Shown here in pieces: positions 41,706 through 54,754 of a stretch of 64,000 nt of DNA. Numbering within the stretch: the first letter of the stretch is position 1; each line of letters begins with the position of its first letter. The notes beneath the pieces were generated by a model. The model saw nothing but the letters and a program-made list of their open reading frames with translations. It searched no databases and had not been told where the DNA came from. The translations under genes and the position numbers were made by a program. Origin of the DNA: Neisseria musculi (GTDB lineage: Bacteria; Pseudomonadota; Gammaproteobacteria; Burkholderiales; Neisseriaceae); NCBI RefSeq assembly GCF_014297595.2, contig NZ_CP060414.2, forward strand, positions 2,108,001-2,172,000, written 5' to 3'.

Positions 41706-42131
41706 TTATTTATTTTTTTGAGACCGAAGATAATCTAAGGTTTTGAGCTGTGCAATGGCAGCTGCCAAGGCTGCTTGCGCTTTAGCCAGAGATTCATCGT
41801 CCTGAGCTTGGGAGATGCGCGCTTCAGCAGCTTTTTTAGCTTCTTCGGCCCGCGCCTGATCCATCTCTTCACTGCGCACAGCCACATCGGCCAATACAGT
41901 CAGTTTGTCGGGCTGAACCTCCAGCAGGCCTCCTGAAACAGCTACCAGCAATTGTTCAGATTCTCCCGGTACGGTCAAACGCAGAGCACCCGGGCGAACC
42001 AAACTCATAATCGGCTCGTGTCGCGGATAAATACCGAGTTCTCCCGTCAGGGTCGGCACAACCACAAAGCTGGCCTCGCCTGAAAAGATATGCTCCTCGT
42101 TACTTACCACTTCAACTTGCATGATGTTCAT
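41706..42131 (-). CDS. atpC: ATP synthase subunit epsilon
   Basis: A 141-residue subunit of the central stalk, which couples rotation and inhibits ATP hydrolysis. The beta-sandwich has VVPTLTGELGIYPRHEPIMS and SGGLLEVQPDKLTVLAD. The C-terminal helical hairpin is Ala/Glu-rich. AAGGAGG lies seven bases before ATG 42131, and the atpD stop is ten bases away. It is the last gene of the operon. Confidence 0.97.
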   Translation of the reverse strand: MNIMQVEVVSNEEHIFSGEASFVVVPTLTGELGIYPRHEPIMSLVRPGALRLTVPGESEQLLVAVSGGLLEVQPDKLTVLADVAVRSEEMDQARAEEAKKAAEARISQAQDDESLAKAQAALAAAIAQLKTLDYLRSQKNK

Positions 42132-42141
42132 GCCGACCTCC

Positions 42142-43548
<1,407 letters not shown>

Positions 43549-43575
43549 CTATTTTAAATGCACGGCACCGCAGCC

Positions 43576-44451
43576 TCAAACAGCCGCAGCACCTGCAACA
43601 ATTTCTGACAACTCTGTGGTAATCGCGGCTTGGCGGGATTTGTTATACACCAAACGCAACTCTTTAATGGCGTTACCGGCATTATCGGTGGCAGCTTTCA
43701 TCGCCACCATACGCGCTGCTTGTTCCGATGCCATATTGTCACTCAACGCTTGATAAACCACAGACTCCAAATAGCGGCGAACCAAATATTCCAAAACAGC
43801 AACCGGACTGGGTTCATAACGGTAATCCCAGTTAAAATCACTGTTTTCGCTGACACTTTCAATTGTGTTTTGACCGATGGGCAATAAAGTTTCAATACGC
43901 GGCTCTTGACGCATTGTATTCACAAAACCCGAATACACCAAATGAACGGCATCCAGCTGCTTTTTGCCGTAACGTTGGAAAATCTCGGTTAATGCACCCA
44001 GCAATTTTTCCATACGGGGTGTGTCCCCTAGATTGATGACACTGGCAATCACATTCAAACCGATGCGCTGGCAAGCCGCCAAACCTTTACTGCCTAAACA
44101 GACCACATCAACTTCAATACCCTGTTGTTGGTACTCTTGAACTTGCGCCAAAAACTTTTTCAACACGTTGGCATTTAAACCCCCACACAAGCCTTTATCG
44201 GTGGTGATCAAAATGAAACCTGCACGTTTTACTTCTTTATGCGGTTCCAAAAACCTGATACCGTGATCCGAATGGGTTTGTGCCAAATGGCTCATTACCA
44301 AACGCACTTTTTCAGCGTACGGACGCGCCAAGCGCATCCGTTCTTGAGTCTTCCGCATTTTAGAGGTTGACACCATCTGCATCGCCTTAGTGATCTTTTG
44401 GGTATTCTGAACACTGCGAATTTTGGTGAGAATCTCTTTTCCTACTGCCAT
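43576..44451 (-). CDS. atpG: ATP synthase subunit gamma
   Basis: A 291-residue rotor shaft of F1. The N-terminal helix MAVGKEILTKIRSVQNTQKI and KAMQMVSTSKMRK are highly conserved, and the C-terminal helix EQAARMVAMKAATDNAGN is present. The TTDKGLCGGLNANV motif is intact. It lies between atpA and atpD as usual. Confidence 0.97.
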   Translation of the reverse strand: MAVGKEILTKIRSVQNTQKITKAMQMVSTSKMRKTQERMRLARPYAEKVRLVMSHLAQTHSDHGIRFLEPHKEVKRAGFILITTDKGLCGGLNANVLKKFLAQVQEYQQQGIEVDVVCLGSKGLAACQRIGLNVIASVINLGDTPRMEKLLGALTEIFQRYGKKQLDAVHLVYSGFVNTMRQEPRIETLLPIGQNTIESVSENSDFNWDYRYEPSPVAVLEYLVRRYLESVVYQALSDNMASEQAARMVAMKAATDNAGNAIKELRLVYNKSRQAAITTELSEIVAGAAAV

Positions 44452-44483
44452 TTCAGACTCCTTTCATCTTTCTTTGGGAATGC

Positions 44484-46028
44484 TTACGCGTAACTGTAAG
44501 AAGATTTAAAGGATTTCATCGCCTGAGTCAGCACCTGTTCATTTTCATCAGACATGGCACCCGAGTGGTTAATAGCATCTAAAACATCGGGATGCTGGGT
44601 TCTCACATAGCTCAAAAAGTCCACTTCGAAAGCTAATGCTTTAGAAACAGGGACATCTGAGTAGGAACCGTTGTTAATCGCCCACAGAGTCAAAGCCATT
44701 TCGGCGGTATTAAGGGTGCTGAATTGTTTCTGTTTCATCAATTCAGTTACCACCTCACCGTGTTGCAGTTGTTTGCGGGTTGCCTCATCCAAATCAGAAG
44801 CAAACTGTGAGAATGCCGCCAATTCACGGTACTGAGCCAACGCCAAACGAATACCGCCACCCAGTTTCTTAATGACTTTGGTTTGTGCCGCACCGCCTAC
44901 CCGCGATACAGAAATACCTGCGTTAATTGCAGGACGGATACCTGAGTTGAACAAATCGGTTTCCAAGAAGATTTGGCCGTCTGTAATGGAAATAACATTG
45001 GTCGGAACAAATGCAGATACATCCCCTGCCTGAGTTTCAATAATCGGTAACGCAGTTAATGAACCGGTTTTACCTTTTACCTCTCCATCGGTCAGGCGTT
45101 CGACTTCATCGGCATTTATACGGGCTGCACGCTCCAGCAATCGGCTGTGCAGGTAGAATACATCGCCCGGATAAGCTTCACGGCCGGGAGGGCGGCGCAA
45201 CAGCAAAGAGATCTGACGATAGGCAACTGCCTGTTTAGACAAATCGTCATATACAATCAGCGCATCTTCACCACGGTCGCGGAAAAACTCACCCATCGTG
45301 CAACCGGCATACGGCGCAATAAATTGCAATGCCGCCGCTTCTGATGCAGTGGCTGCAACAACAATCGTGTGTTCCAGCGCACCATATTCTTCCAATTTTC
45401 GTACTACATTGGCAATGGAAGACGCTTTTTGACCCACTGCAACATAAATACAGATAACGCCTGTGCCTTTTTGATTAACGATAGCATCTAACGCAACGGC
45501 TGTTTTACCGGTTTGACGGTCACCAATAATCAATTCGCGCTGACCCCTGCCAATAGGTACCATTGAGTCAATGGATTTCAAACCTGTTTGCATGGGCTGG
45601 TCTACCGATTGGCGTGCAATTACACCGGGCGCAATTTTTTCAATCGGAGCGGTTAACGCTGTATTAATCGGACCTTTGCCATCAATGGGTTGGCCCAACG
45701 CATTCACAACACGGCCTACCAACTCACGACCGATAGGCACCTCCAAAATACGACCGGTGCATTTAACTTCATCACCTTCTTTAATATGCCCATATTCACC
45801 CAACACCACAGCACCAACGGAGTCGCGCTCCAAGTTCATTGCCAAGCCGAAAGTGTTATCGGGAAACTCAAGCATTTCACCTTGCATAACGTCCGATAAG
45901 CCGTGAATGCGGACAATACCATCGGTTACGGAAATAACGGTTCCGCGGGTGCGGATCTCTGCGTTTACCGATAGATTTTCGATTTTGGCTTTAATCAAAT
46001 CGCTAATTTCAGCAGGATTAAGCTGCAT
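44484..46028 (-). CDS. atpA: ATP synthase subunit alpha
   Basis: A 514-residue non-catalytic nucleotide-binding F1 subunit. The P-loop is [13 protein letters not shown] near residue 170. Other motifs are [17 protein letters not shown] and the signature [17 protein letters not shown]. The start [16 protein letters not shown] fits the family; AGGAG precedes it. Confidence 0.98.
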   Translation of the reverse strand: MQLNPAEISDLIKAKIENLSVNAEIRTRGTVISVTDGIVRIHGLSDVMQGEMLEFPDNTFGLAMNLERDSVGAVVLGEYGHIKEGDEVKCTGRILEVPIGRELVGRVVNALGQPIDGKGPINTALTAPIEKIAPGVIARQSVDQPMQTGLKSIDSMVPIGRGQRELIIGDRQTGKTAVALDAIVNQKGTGVICIYVAVGQKASSIANVVRKLEEYGALEHTIVVAATASEAAALQFIAPYAGCTMGEFFRDRGEDALIVYDDLSKQAVAYRQISLLLRRPPGREAYPGDVFYLHSRLLERAARINADEVERLTDGEVKGKTGSLTALPIIETQAGDVSAFVPTNVISITDGQIFLETDLFNSGIRPAINAGISVSRVGGAAQTKVIKKLGGGIRLALAQYRELAAFSQFASDLDEATRKQLQHGEVVTELMKQKQFSTLNTAEMALTLWAINNGSYSDVPVSKALAFEVDFLSYVRTQHPDVLDAINHSGAMSDENEQVLTQAMKSFKSSYSYA

Positions 46029-46038
46029 GAAAACTCTC

Positions 46039-46572
46039 CTAATTTGTCATAGCCGCATACAAGGCATTTAATTTACCCTGCAACGACAAATCCAGTACTT
46101 GGTCACCAATTTCCACTTTGACTCCGCCAATCAACTCAGGATCCACTTCGGTAATTGTTTTCAAATTGATACCGAAACGTTTTTGCAAGTCGGCTGTCAA
46201 ATCTTCCAACTGGGCATCATTCAGCGGGTAAGCGCTATAAATAACAGCCTGTTTGGTGTGATTCAGTGCCAAGGTTAAGTCTTGAAATTGTGCATAAACT
46301 TCAGGGAGAATCTGTAAGCGCTTTTGTTCGGCAAGCACCGATACAAAATTTTTCAGATTGGGGTTGCTCAAACCTACCAAATCAACCAGCATTTCCACTT
46401 TCTCGGAAGCACTTTTGCCAGATTGTCCGATAAATGCCGCAACTTTTTCCTGTTGCACAACAGATGCCAATGCTTTCAGGCCGCCCAACCAAGACTCTAT
46501 TTGGTTATTCTCTTTAGCCAAACCAAACAATGCTTTTGTATAAGGTCTAGCAATTGTTGCGAACTCAGCCAT
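46039..46572 (-). CDS. atpH: ATP synthase subunit delta
   Basis: A 177-residue stator subunit that links F1 alpha to the b dimer. N-terminal [14 protein letters not shown] and C-terminal [20 protein letters not shown] with LNALYAAM are the family signatures. Its stop is ten bases ahead of atpA, and it starts four bases after atpF. Confidence 0.96.
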   Translation of the reverse strand: MAEFATIARPYTKALFGLAKENNQIESWLGGLKALASVVQQEKVAAFIGQSGKSASEKVEMLVDLVGLSNPNLKNFVSVLAEQKRLQILPEVYAQFQDLTLALNHTKQAVIYSAYPLNDAQLEDLTADLQKRFGINLKTITEVDPELIGGVKVEIGDQVLDLSLQGKLNALYAAMTN

Positions 46573-46576
46573 AAGA

Positions 46577-47047
46577 TTACAGCTCCTGTTTCAGGGCACC
46601 GAGCATTTGTGCGTGCTTGTCTGCATTAACTTCGCTACGCAAAATGGATTCGGCACCTTTAACGGCCAATGCAGCAACCTGCTCGCGCAAAACTTCGCGT
46701 GCACGGTTGGCTTCCTGCTCCACATCAGCCTTTGCCTGAGCTGCAATACGGGCAGCTTCGTGAGCAGCCTGCTCCTTGGCTTCTTCTACGATTTTGGCTG
46801 CACGTTTTTCGGCGTTGGCCACTATTTCGGCAACCTGGCTACGCCCATCGGCCAAGAGTTCTGCAACTTTCTTTTCTGCCTGCTCAAAATCGCTTTTACC
46901 ACGCTCGGCAGCCGCCAAGCCCTCGGCAATTTTGTCGGCGCGCTCGTCTAACGCTTTTGCGATTGGCGGCCACACAAATTTCATGGTAAACCATACCAAA
47001 CCGAAAAAGACGATTAGCTGCGCGAATAAGGTTGCATTGATATTCAC
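46577..47047 (-). CDS. atpF: ATP synthase subunit b
   Basis: A 156-residue peripheral stalk protein. The single N-terminal membrane span is [26 protein letters not shown]. The remainder is a charged, Ala-rich coiled coil ([20 protein letters not shown]). The usual length is 156, so it is full length. Confidence 0.97.
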   Translation of the reverse strand: MNINATLFAQLIVFFGLVWFTMKFVWPPIAKALDERADKIAEGLAAAERGKSDFEQAEKKVAELLADGRSQVAEIVANAEKRAAKIVEEAKEQAAHEAARIAAQAKADVEQEANRAREVLREQVAALAVKGAESILRSEVNADKHAQMLGALKQEL

Positions 47048-47120
47048 TTTACTTAACCTTCGTATTAGGGTTAATCAAACAAACGGGGGTCATCTGCATA
47101 AAAGCAGTTTGCCGTTAGGA

Positions 47121-47381
<261 letters not shown>

Positions 47382-47442
47382 TTACAAACCACGTTGAAAA
47401 ACTACTTATTTACTTGCTTAAAAAGCAACAAGCTATTTCGAA

Positions 47443-48655
<1,213 letters not shown>

Positions 48656-48690
48656 ATTGAGGTTGAGCCAAAGGCAGATTAAGCCAAGCT

Positions 48691-48719
48691 ACTATAATCA
48701 AGATGTGTTTAAGCGTCAA
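48691..48719 (-). promoter_or_regulatory. atp operon promoter
   Basis: Minus strand TTGACG (48719-48714), a 17-base spacer and TATAGT (48696-48691), placing the start of transcription about 28 bases upstream of atpI. Confidence 0.75.
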
Positions 48720-49677
48720 GACAATTGCCAACCTTGATGAATCAAATATCCGACTCGGTTTTGCTTTTATTGCCGCATCTCTCCGCGCACCACCGCAAAG
48801 CCACTACATAATACTACAGCACAGCAAAAATTAAACGGCGCAATCTCTGCTGATTTCTGCATAATCTGCTTCTTTTTCCTGTTTTCATAAGTGGTTTATA
48901 CCAAAGCAAAGGCCGTCTGAAAAAATAAACCACCCTCCCCGATTGCAACGGTCTGTCGGCCGGCTTCAAATGACCGAACCCTTATAGCAAACGGGGGTTC
49001 GGCTTTTCCACTCCAACATAATACCTATCTTGATACCTATCTTGGCTGCAACGGCCGATCCACGCTGAAATCAGCACAGCATTGCCCTTGGCTCAAAAAC
49101 AAAACCATTTTGAAGCGGCACCATACATACTTTCAACCGTCTGCAGCCTTGCCGCACAATCAGGGCAACCCATCTCAGCCTTCCGCTCCGAACCTGCCCT
49201 TGTAGGCGCCATTGCCCCCAACCCGTCTGTGTACCCATAAAAAACCATATCCCACATAAAAACTATCTCATAAGCCGGGTGAACTACCCGGCTTATTGGC
49301 TTATTTTTAGATGCCGTTCATTGTTTGAAACGGCTGCTCTGCTCGGGTTAAATTCAGCCTGTATTTTGTGGGCACCACACTGTTACGCCAAGGCCGTCTG
49401 AAATTTTCAGACGGCCTTAAACCTTAGCACCACACAAAAAACATCCCCCCGCATTGCCCTGCTGCTGCCCGGGTTAAATCCGGCGCAGGCAGACAAAACC
49501 GCCACGCCCATCAATATCAACTCTGCCGCCTTGCCGCGCGCCTGCCACCTGCACCGCTATGCCCGGTTCGGGCCGGGTTGAAACCGCCATAAAAAGTTTA
49601 TAGCGTGGAAAAGATATCCGGTTGGGCAAAGGCCGTCTGAAAATTTCAGACGGCCTTTCGAATACTCAGATTGCTTT
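48720..49677. other. Intergenic region of nearly 1 kb between atpI and parB
   Basis: No gene is supported on either strand. It holds one lone uptake sequence (about 48910-48921), a hairpin AAGCCGGG/CCCGGCTT at about 49272-49296, an uptake-sequence pair at 49390-49418 and another at 49628-49658 just past the parB stop. Function of the rest is unclear. Confidence 0.5.
49628..49658. terminator. Uptake-sequence hairpin after parB
   Basis: AAAGGCCGTCTGAAA pairs with TTTCAGACGGCCTTT, 20 bases past the parB stop on the minus strand. Confidence 0.75.
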
Positions 49678-50538
49678 TTAAGCGTTATATTCCACACCCA
49701 GCTGTTGCAACAGGTTTTCCAGCGTTTCAGGGGTATCGAAATACAACACGATTTTGCCTTTTTTCTGGTTTCGGGTCTGCACTTCGGCATTCACACCCAA
49801 TTTATCGGTAATTGCATCATTCAAACGGCGGATATCGGGATTGATTTTTTTGACGGTTTCTGTTTTTTTACCCTGATGCAGCAGTTGGCTGCGGCGTTCG
49901 ACTTCGCGCACCGACCAGCCGTTTTTCACAGCCTTCTGCGCCAGCAACAGTTGCTCCACCACCGGCAAGGTCAGCAAAGCGCGGGCGTGGCCCATTTCCA
50001 AACGGCGCTGATAAAGCATATCCTGCACCGGCTCGGGCAATGCCAACAGACGCAGGCTGTTGGAAATGGCGCTGCGGCTTTTGCCCACGGCTTTGGCGAT
50101 GGTTTCGTGCGTTAAACTGAATTCATCGGCCAGGCGTTTCAATCCGCGCGCTTCTTCGATAGGATTAAGGTTTTCGCGTTGCAGGTTTTCAATCAGACCC
50201 ATCGCCAAGGCGGCTTCATCGCTGATGCTTTTCACCACCACGGGGATTTCCGTCAGGCCGGCCAGCCGACTGGCACGCCAGCGGCGCTCACCGGCAATCA
50301 GCTCGTATTGCGACAGGCCGCGCTCGCGCACGATAACGGGCTGGATAACGCCTTGCGCTTTGATGGATTCAGCAAGCTCGTGCAGGGCTTCATCGTCTAT
50401 CTGCACACGCGGCTGGTAACGGCCGGGCTGGATATCGGTCACCGCTACCGTGGTCAGGCGCTCGTTGCTGCCGTCATCGATATTGTTGGAAATCAGTGAA
50501 TCTAAGCCGCGGCCTAAGCCGCCTTTGGGTTTTGCCAT
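49678..50538 (-). CDS. parB: Chromosome partitioning protein ParB
   Basis: A 286-residue DNA-binding CTPase that loads at parS sites near the origin. N-terminal MAKPKGGLGRGLDSLI is the ParA-stimulating peptide. ParB box motifs GVIQPVIVRE and the arginine patch ELIAGERRWRASRLAG follow. A helix-turn-helix begins at ENLQRENLNPIEEARGL (LTHETIAKAVGKSRSAISN), and the C-terminal dimer domain is present. It is full length. parA is normally next to parB; the adjacent upstream sequence here has no such gene. No parS (TGTTTCACGTGAAACA-type) site was seen in the window. Confidence 0.96.
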   Translation of the reverse strand: MAKPKGGLGRGLDSLISNNIDDGSNERLTTVAVTDIQPGRYQPRVQIDDEALHELAESIKAQGVIQPVIVRERGLSQYELIAGERRWRASRLAGLTEIPVVVKSISDEAALAMGLIENLQRENLNPIEEARGLKRLADEFSLTHETIAKAVGKSRSAISNSLRLLALPEPVQDMLYQRRLEMGHARALLTLPVVEQLLLAQKAVKNGWSVREVERRSQLLHQGKKTETVKKINPDIRRLNDAITDKLGVNAEVQTRNQKKGKIVLYFDTPETLENLLQQLGVEYNA

Positions 50539-50994
50539 GTGGGTGGCTCCTTTTTTCAGACGGCCTTAATTGTATCGGATATTGTGTTAGGGCGCACAGG
50601 CAGGGAAACTTGCGGGGCTTCCTGCCCGCATTCGGGGCGAAGTTGGAAAATTCGCTGCTGCCATATGGTTTTCACGGTTATCTGGAAAACCATATGCGAT
50701 ATTTGCCTGAATGGTGTAGATATTAAGATTGCCGCAGAGTTTGGAAAGGAAACGTTGTTATCGGTGCAGAATCTCCGCAGTTTCACGGCAGCCGGGCGGC
50801 GCGGATAAAATGGTGCGCCGTTTCAGGAGAATGGGAAAACAGTTTATGCTAAAAATCAGCCGGAGACAAACCATGCAGATCCTGAATTTGCATGATCTCG
50901 GCGTGCATATCTGGGCGGCAATACGGTAGAAATCATTGTCGAAAAGCATCTGCCCAAACAAACAGAACACGCGCTAAGCATAGATGAAAAAATA
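50539..50994. other. Gap upstream of parB, possible decayed gene
   Basis: Short frames on the plus strand change frame repeatedly (for example DIKIAAEFGKETLLSVQNLR then, after stops, NTVEIIVEKHLPKQTEHALS). This looks more like decayed coding sequence than random spacer, but I could not assign a family. Confidence 0.35.
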
Positions 50995-51441
50995 TTATTT
51001 CTTCGGACGACGGATGGCCCTGCCATCACGCATGCTTAAAGCCATTAAAGTGAAATTTACCGCGCCTGCCAATAACTCTATCGCCTGTACGGTATAAAAT
51101 ATTGTGTCAAACCGGCCGGCAGCGGCACGCATATTCAGAAATAAGGCGCACGGTATCAATATCAACAATCCGTTTGCGGCGATAACTGGCATTCGTTTAC
51201 GTTTGGCTGCAATTCTGGCATGTTTGCTTTTGCCGCCCATTTTCATGCCCGTTGCCCCGGTTGCCGCCATGCTTATCACGAGTAAAATCATGCCATAGGC
51301 GATGCTTTGTTTTAACAAAGCAACTGCGTGATGCGGTAAAAACAGTTCGCTGATAACGGTACTACTCCAAAATGCAGCGATTAGTGCCGTGGCTGTGCAG
51401 ACGGCAGTGAAATGAATGGCACGCAGAATATTTCTGTTCAT
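50995..51441 (-). CDS. Hypothetical inner-membrane protein, divergent from a MarR regulator
   Basis: A 148-residue protein with four hydrophobic spans: AVCTATALIAAFWSSTVI, SIAYGMILLVISMAATGA, MPVIAANGLLILIPCALFL, and TVQAIELLAGAVNFTLMALS. A basic cytoplasmic loop (GGKSKHARIAAKRKR) separates the pairs. The family is not recognised. It faces away from the marR-type gene with 124 bases between, so the regulator probably controls it. Confidence 0.8.
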   Translation of the reverse strand: MNRNILRAIHFTAVCTATALIAAFWSSTVISELFLPHHAVALLKQSIAYGMILLVISMAATGATGMKMGGKSKHARIAAKRKRMPVIAANGLLILIPCALFLNMRAAAGRFDTIFYTVQAIELLAGAVNFTLMALSMRDGRAIRRPKK

Positions 51442-51475
51442 GGTGTATATTCCTATCAGGCTGGCTTAATAGTAA

Positions 51476-51522
51476 GCTATAGTTTAAATATAGCAGACTA
51501 TAAAAAACAACAGCAAGCTATA
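51476..51522. promoter_or_regulatory. Candidate MarR-type operator between divergent genes
   Basis: An inverted repeat GCTATA-N7-TATAGC (51476-51494) lies in the AT-rich spacer. A further GCTATA half-site lies at 51517-51522. MarR proteins bind such pseudo-palindromes near their own promoters. Binding is inferred. Confidence 0.5.
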
Positions 51523-51565
51523 TTTCAAGAAGATTTAATATTGATTTGTTTTTAAAGGTAAATAA

Positions 51566-52012
51566 ATGGAAGCAGAACAATCCGCAGGGTATCTTATCAA
51601 TCATCTTGCCCGCCAATTTGCCATTTTGCTGAGCGAACGGTTAAAGCCTTTAGACTTGGCACCCGCACAATTTCCCATTTTGCTGCATTTATGGAAACAA
51701 GACGGCTTAAGCCAGCACGAGTTGGTTGAAAAAGCCGAGCTGCGCCAAGCAACGATTGCCAATACTTTGGCACGCATGGAAAGAGACAATTTGATTGTGC
51801 GTGTCGCCCATCCAAATGATGCGCGTGTCCGTCTGATCAAATTAACAGAGAAATCCAAAACTTTAGAACAAGCAGCAACCGAAATTGCGCAAACCATCAA
51901 TCAGCAGGCTTTATCCGTATTAGATGAAAACGAACGGCAGCAATTTCTCTTGATGATGCAAAAAATTATCGCGCAACAAAAAAAGATGATGGGAAACCAT
52001 TCTGAACGCTGA
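51566..52012 (+). CDS. MarR family transcriptional regulator
   Basis: A 148-residue winged-helix regulator. The helix-turn-helix is GLSQHELVEKAELRQATIANTLARMERDNLI, followed by the wing VRVAHPNDARVRLIKLTEKSK. N- and C-terminal helices form the dimer interface. Inducer unknown. AAAGGTAAATAA precedes the start. It is divergent from a four-span membrane protein, suggesting a small export or stress module. Confidence 0.93.
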   Translation: MEAEQSAGYLINHLARQFAILLSERLKPLDLAPAQFPILLHLWKQDGLSQHELVEKAELRQATIANTLARMERDNLIVRVAHPNDARVRLIKLTEKSKTLEQAATEIAQTINQQALSVLDENERQQFLLMMQKIIAQQKKMMGNHSER

Positions 52013-52276
52013 GCCGCGTATCCGGCACCGGTGGCCGGCCTGTTTACCGCTATCGGTTGGTGCTTTACCCCTCAGAATGCTGCCCATCTCTCAAGAATGC
52101 GGAGAATCGGCAGCACACGGCAGAGCCTGCCCTATGCGCCATCGGTTTGCCGAACCTGCCCAACCTTATCCGCACATGATGATCCCCGCAACAGAGATGT
52201 GGGTTGCCAAAACTGAAACGGCGTTACAGAGCAGCCCTAACGGCATTCAGACGGCCTTAAGCCCCGGCTGTTTCGG

Positions 52277-52634
52277 CTAGTGAACCTTGAACGGCAGAAA
52301 CGATAAATCCATAACACAGGCTTTGTGGTTCAACCCATCCACTTTCACCCTAACGCTTCTGCCTAAATAAGGCTTGGGATTCTGAGCCATCGGCGGGCCG
52401 GCAAATGTTTGGATGTTGCCGTGGTGCGGATTTGCCGCAGCAGCGATGATTTCATATTGGTCGATATAGCCGCTGTTTCCCGTTTTGCGGCTCCATTCCC
52501 TCACCCCGCGAACTACGGCCTGAGCCGCCACTCCGTTTTTCACCCCCCTGCTCTCCCTGATATTTCGACAATAAAATCAATAAAAACAGGCCGCACGGCA
52601 ACAGCGTTATCAGCCGCGCCCCACACAGAAACAA
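52277..52634 (-). pseudogene. Small membrane-anchored protein split by a frameshift at a G6 tract
   Basis: Frame one starts at TTG 52634 with a strong hydrophobic segment (LITLLPCGLFLLILLSKYQG) and then runs into a run of six G (52543-52548). In this frame the sequence beyond is low-complexity. One frame over, just after the run, an 88-codon body opens (VKNGVAAQAVVRGVREWSRK, later NIQTFAGPPMAQNPKPYLGR) and ends FLPFKVH at 52277. Loss of one G would fuse anchor and body into a protein of about 118 residues. This may be phase variation, decay or a sequencing error. The family is not recognised. Confidence 0.5.
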
Positions 52635-52783
52635 TCAGCGCGGCACCGGCAACACACCCGCTATGATTAATATGGTGAATCTGCCCCTGCACAGAAATGT
52701 CCGGGAGCAGATTTTTCAGATTGGAACCGGCGCCAGCAAAAGTTTGGTTTCAAACGGCCTGTATGCCGGCCTACCTGCCGGAT

Positions 52784-53908
52784 TCAGCGGTGCAACACCA
52801 TATTGTCGCGGTGTATCAGCTCTTCTTCGTTGATATAACCCAGTTTAGCGGCAATCTGCTCAGACGGCGTTTTCAGGATTTTGCCGATTTCAGCACTGCC
52901 GTAATTCACCAAACCACGGGCAATCTCCCTGCCTTCGGCATTCAACACGGCTACCAATTCTCCACGGTGAAAACAGCCCTTAACCTGCACACAGCCCACC
53001 GGCAGCAGGCTGCGGTGGTTACGAACCAGTGCGGCCTCTGCGCCACTGTCTATTTCTAGGCTGCCTGCCGTCTGCACATGGCCGAGCAGCCACTGTTTGC
53101 GGGCGGCCACCCGGCTGCGGCTGCTGGTAAACAGCGTGCCCAGGCTTTCGCCGCCGTGCAGGCGCAGCAGCACGTCCGGTTCGCGCCCCGACACCACTAC
53201 GGTGGCCGCACCGCTCAGCGCGGCACGTTTGGCCGCCAACACTTTCGTGTACATACCGCCGGTGCCGACACCGCTGCCTGCGCCGCCCGCCATGCTTTCC
53301 AAATCAGGGTGATCGGCGGCAATGCGGCTGATAAACCGCGCCTGCGGATTTTTGCGCGGGTCGCTGTCATACAGGCCTTGCTGGTCGGTGAGGATAACCA
53401 GGGCATCGGCATCGACCAGATTCGTCACCAGCGCCCCCAGCGTATCGTTGTCGCCGAGTTTGATTTCATCAGTGGTAACGGTGTCGTTTTCATTGATAAT
53501 CGGCACGATGCCTTTTTCGAGCAGGGTCAGCAGGGTGCTTCGGGCATTGAGATAACGGGTGCGGTTGCTCAAATCTTCGTGGGTGAGCAGAATCTGGGCG
53601 GTGTGTATGTTATGCGGGCGGAACGCGGATTCGTAGGCCTGCGCGATGCCCATCTGCCCCACTGCAGCGGCGGCCTGCAGCTCGTTGAGCGCTTTCGGCC
53701 GCCCCGGCCAGCCCAACCGCTTGATGCCTTCGGCAATGGCACCGCTGGATACCAACACCACTTTTACGCGGCTTTGTTTCAAAGCAGCAATCTGTGCAGC
53801 CCACAGGTTGAGTGCGGCCTGGTCTATGCCGCGGCCTTCGGCGGTAACGAGGCTGGAGCCGACCTTCACTACCACTAATCCGGCTTGGGATAAGTTTTCG
53901 ATCTGCAT
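52784..53908 (-). CDS. proB: Glutamate 5-kinase (ProB)
   Basis: A 374-residue enzyme that phosphorylates L-glutamate, the first step of proline synthesis. The amino-acid kinase domain has [16 protein letters not shown] at the start, [33 protein letters not shown] and [13 protein letters not shown]. The C-terminal PUA domain ([19 protein letters not shown] onward) is present. The start at 53908 has family fit. No proA is adjacent in the window. Confidence 0.96.
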   Translation of the reverse strand: MQIENLSQAGLVVVKVGSSLVTAEGRGIDQAALNLWAAQIAALKQSRVKVVLVSSGAIAEGIKRLGWPGRPKALNELQAAAAVGQMGIAQAYESAFRPHNIHTAQILLTHEDLSNRTRYLNARSTLLTLLEKGIVPIINENDTVTTDEIKLGDNDTLGALVTNLVDADALVILTDQQGLYDSDPRKNPQARFISRIAADHPDLESMAGGAGSGVGTGGMYTKVLAAKRAALSGAATVVVSGREPDVLLRLHGGESLGTLFTSSRSRVAARKQWLLGHVQTAGSLEIDSGAEAALVRNHRSLLPVGCVQVKGCFHRGELVAVLNAEGREIARGLVNYGSAEIGKILKTPSEQIAAKLGYINEEELIHRDNMVLHR

Positions 53909-53984
53909 AAGGGTTTCTTTCAACGGTGTTTCAGACGGCCGCTTGTCTGGCCGTCTGAAAAGCATAACGGATAAAATCACTTCG

Positions 53985-54056
53985 ACACAAGGCAGCAAAC
54001 CGCAGACAGTACAACCAGTAGCAGCAACGCCGTAGCGGAGTCAGTTTATCCACTAT
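53985..54056 (+). repeat. Short Correia-like remnant with an intact TATAGTGGATA-type end
   Basis: CACAAGGCAGCAAACCGCAG, ACAGTACAACCAGTAG and GCAACGCCGTAGCGGAGTCA, then TTTATCCACTATA. The right end fits the terminal inverted repeat of neisserial Correia elements. The left end is missing. Confidence 0.65.
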
Positions 54057-54066
54057 AAAGTTGCGG

Positions 54067-54366
54067 TTATTCGCGGTTGCGGCCGTGCCAGAAATACCGC
54101 CGCACAAAGGCGGGAAAGGCAAAAATAAGATACAGGCAGACCGCCACGGCATAAAATTCCCAACCCTGCGGATGCACACTGCCCGCCCGCGATTCGAGCA
54201 GATACGCCAAACCGGCGGTGATGCCGAAACCGGTAAACAATTCGAGCAGATGATGGCCGAAATGCTTATGCTTGAGCGCAAAAATCCCAAGCAGGCGCGG
54301 GGTGAGAAACGGAGCGTTGGCAAAAATAAACGCCAGCAGCAGCAGAATATACATAGATACGGTCAT
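54067..54366 (-). CDS. DUF2818 family membrane protein, complex I neighbour
   Basis: A 99-residue protein with three or so hydrophobic spans. It matches DUF2818: an N-terminal hydrophobic stretch with ANAPFLTPR, then LLELFTGFGITAGLAYLLE, then QGWEFYAVAVCLYLIFAFPAF, ending in an RY-type motif. In beta-proteobacteria this gene commonly follows nuoN, as it does here. That suggests a role in complex I assembly or function, not shown. It is separated from nuoN by about 390 bases with a terminator, so it may have its own promoter. Confidence 0.85.
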   Translation of the reverse strand: MTVSMYILLLLAFIFANAPFLTPRLLGIFALKHKHFGHHLLELFTGFGITAGLAYLLESRAGSVHPQGWEFYAVAVCLYLIFAFPAFVRRYFWHGRNRE

Positions 54367-54445
54367 ACGGAAACCTTGTGTTGGTTCAGACGGCCTGAGA
54401 AGCCTTTGCAAAAATCAAAAAAACATCACCAAAAGTTTCTTTTTC

Positions 54446-54548
54446 ACCATCCCTCGCAGGCGGGAACCCGGTCTTCTAACATTAACCCATGTTTGATTTC
54501 GGTGATGTATAAAAATAGCGCCGGTTTCCCGCCTGCGCGGAAATAATA
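54446..54548. repeat. dRS3-like inverted repeat element, copy 3
   Basis: Left arm CTCGCAGGCGGGAACCCGG and right arm CCGGTTTCCCGCCTGCGCGG pair across about 60 bases. Same family as the 4841 and 9946 copies; the centre is not conserved. Confidence 0.58.
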
Positions 54549-54703
54549 TAACGGCGGTGAGTATTTCAGACGGCCTAAACCGATGTTGCAACAGTCCCGT
54601 CCTTTATTCTTTGGCTTTGATTAACAGCAGCGCGCAACCCGGCAATATCCTGCCGCCCTTAAGGCCGTCTGAAAAATTTTCGACCCGGCCGCCATATTAG
54701 CAA

Positions 54704-54733
54704 AAACGGCAACACCCGTGGGGTTGCCGTTTG
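54704..54733 (-). terminator. Intrinsic terminator after nuoN
   Basis: Minus strand AAACGGCAACCCC pairs with TGTTGCCGTTTTTG (one bulge) followed by a short T-run, about 20 bases past the nuoN stop. Confidence 0.8.
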
Positions 54734-54754
54734 ACTTGCAAAAAGCTGCAAGGC

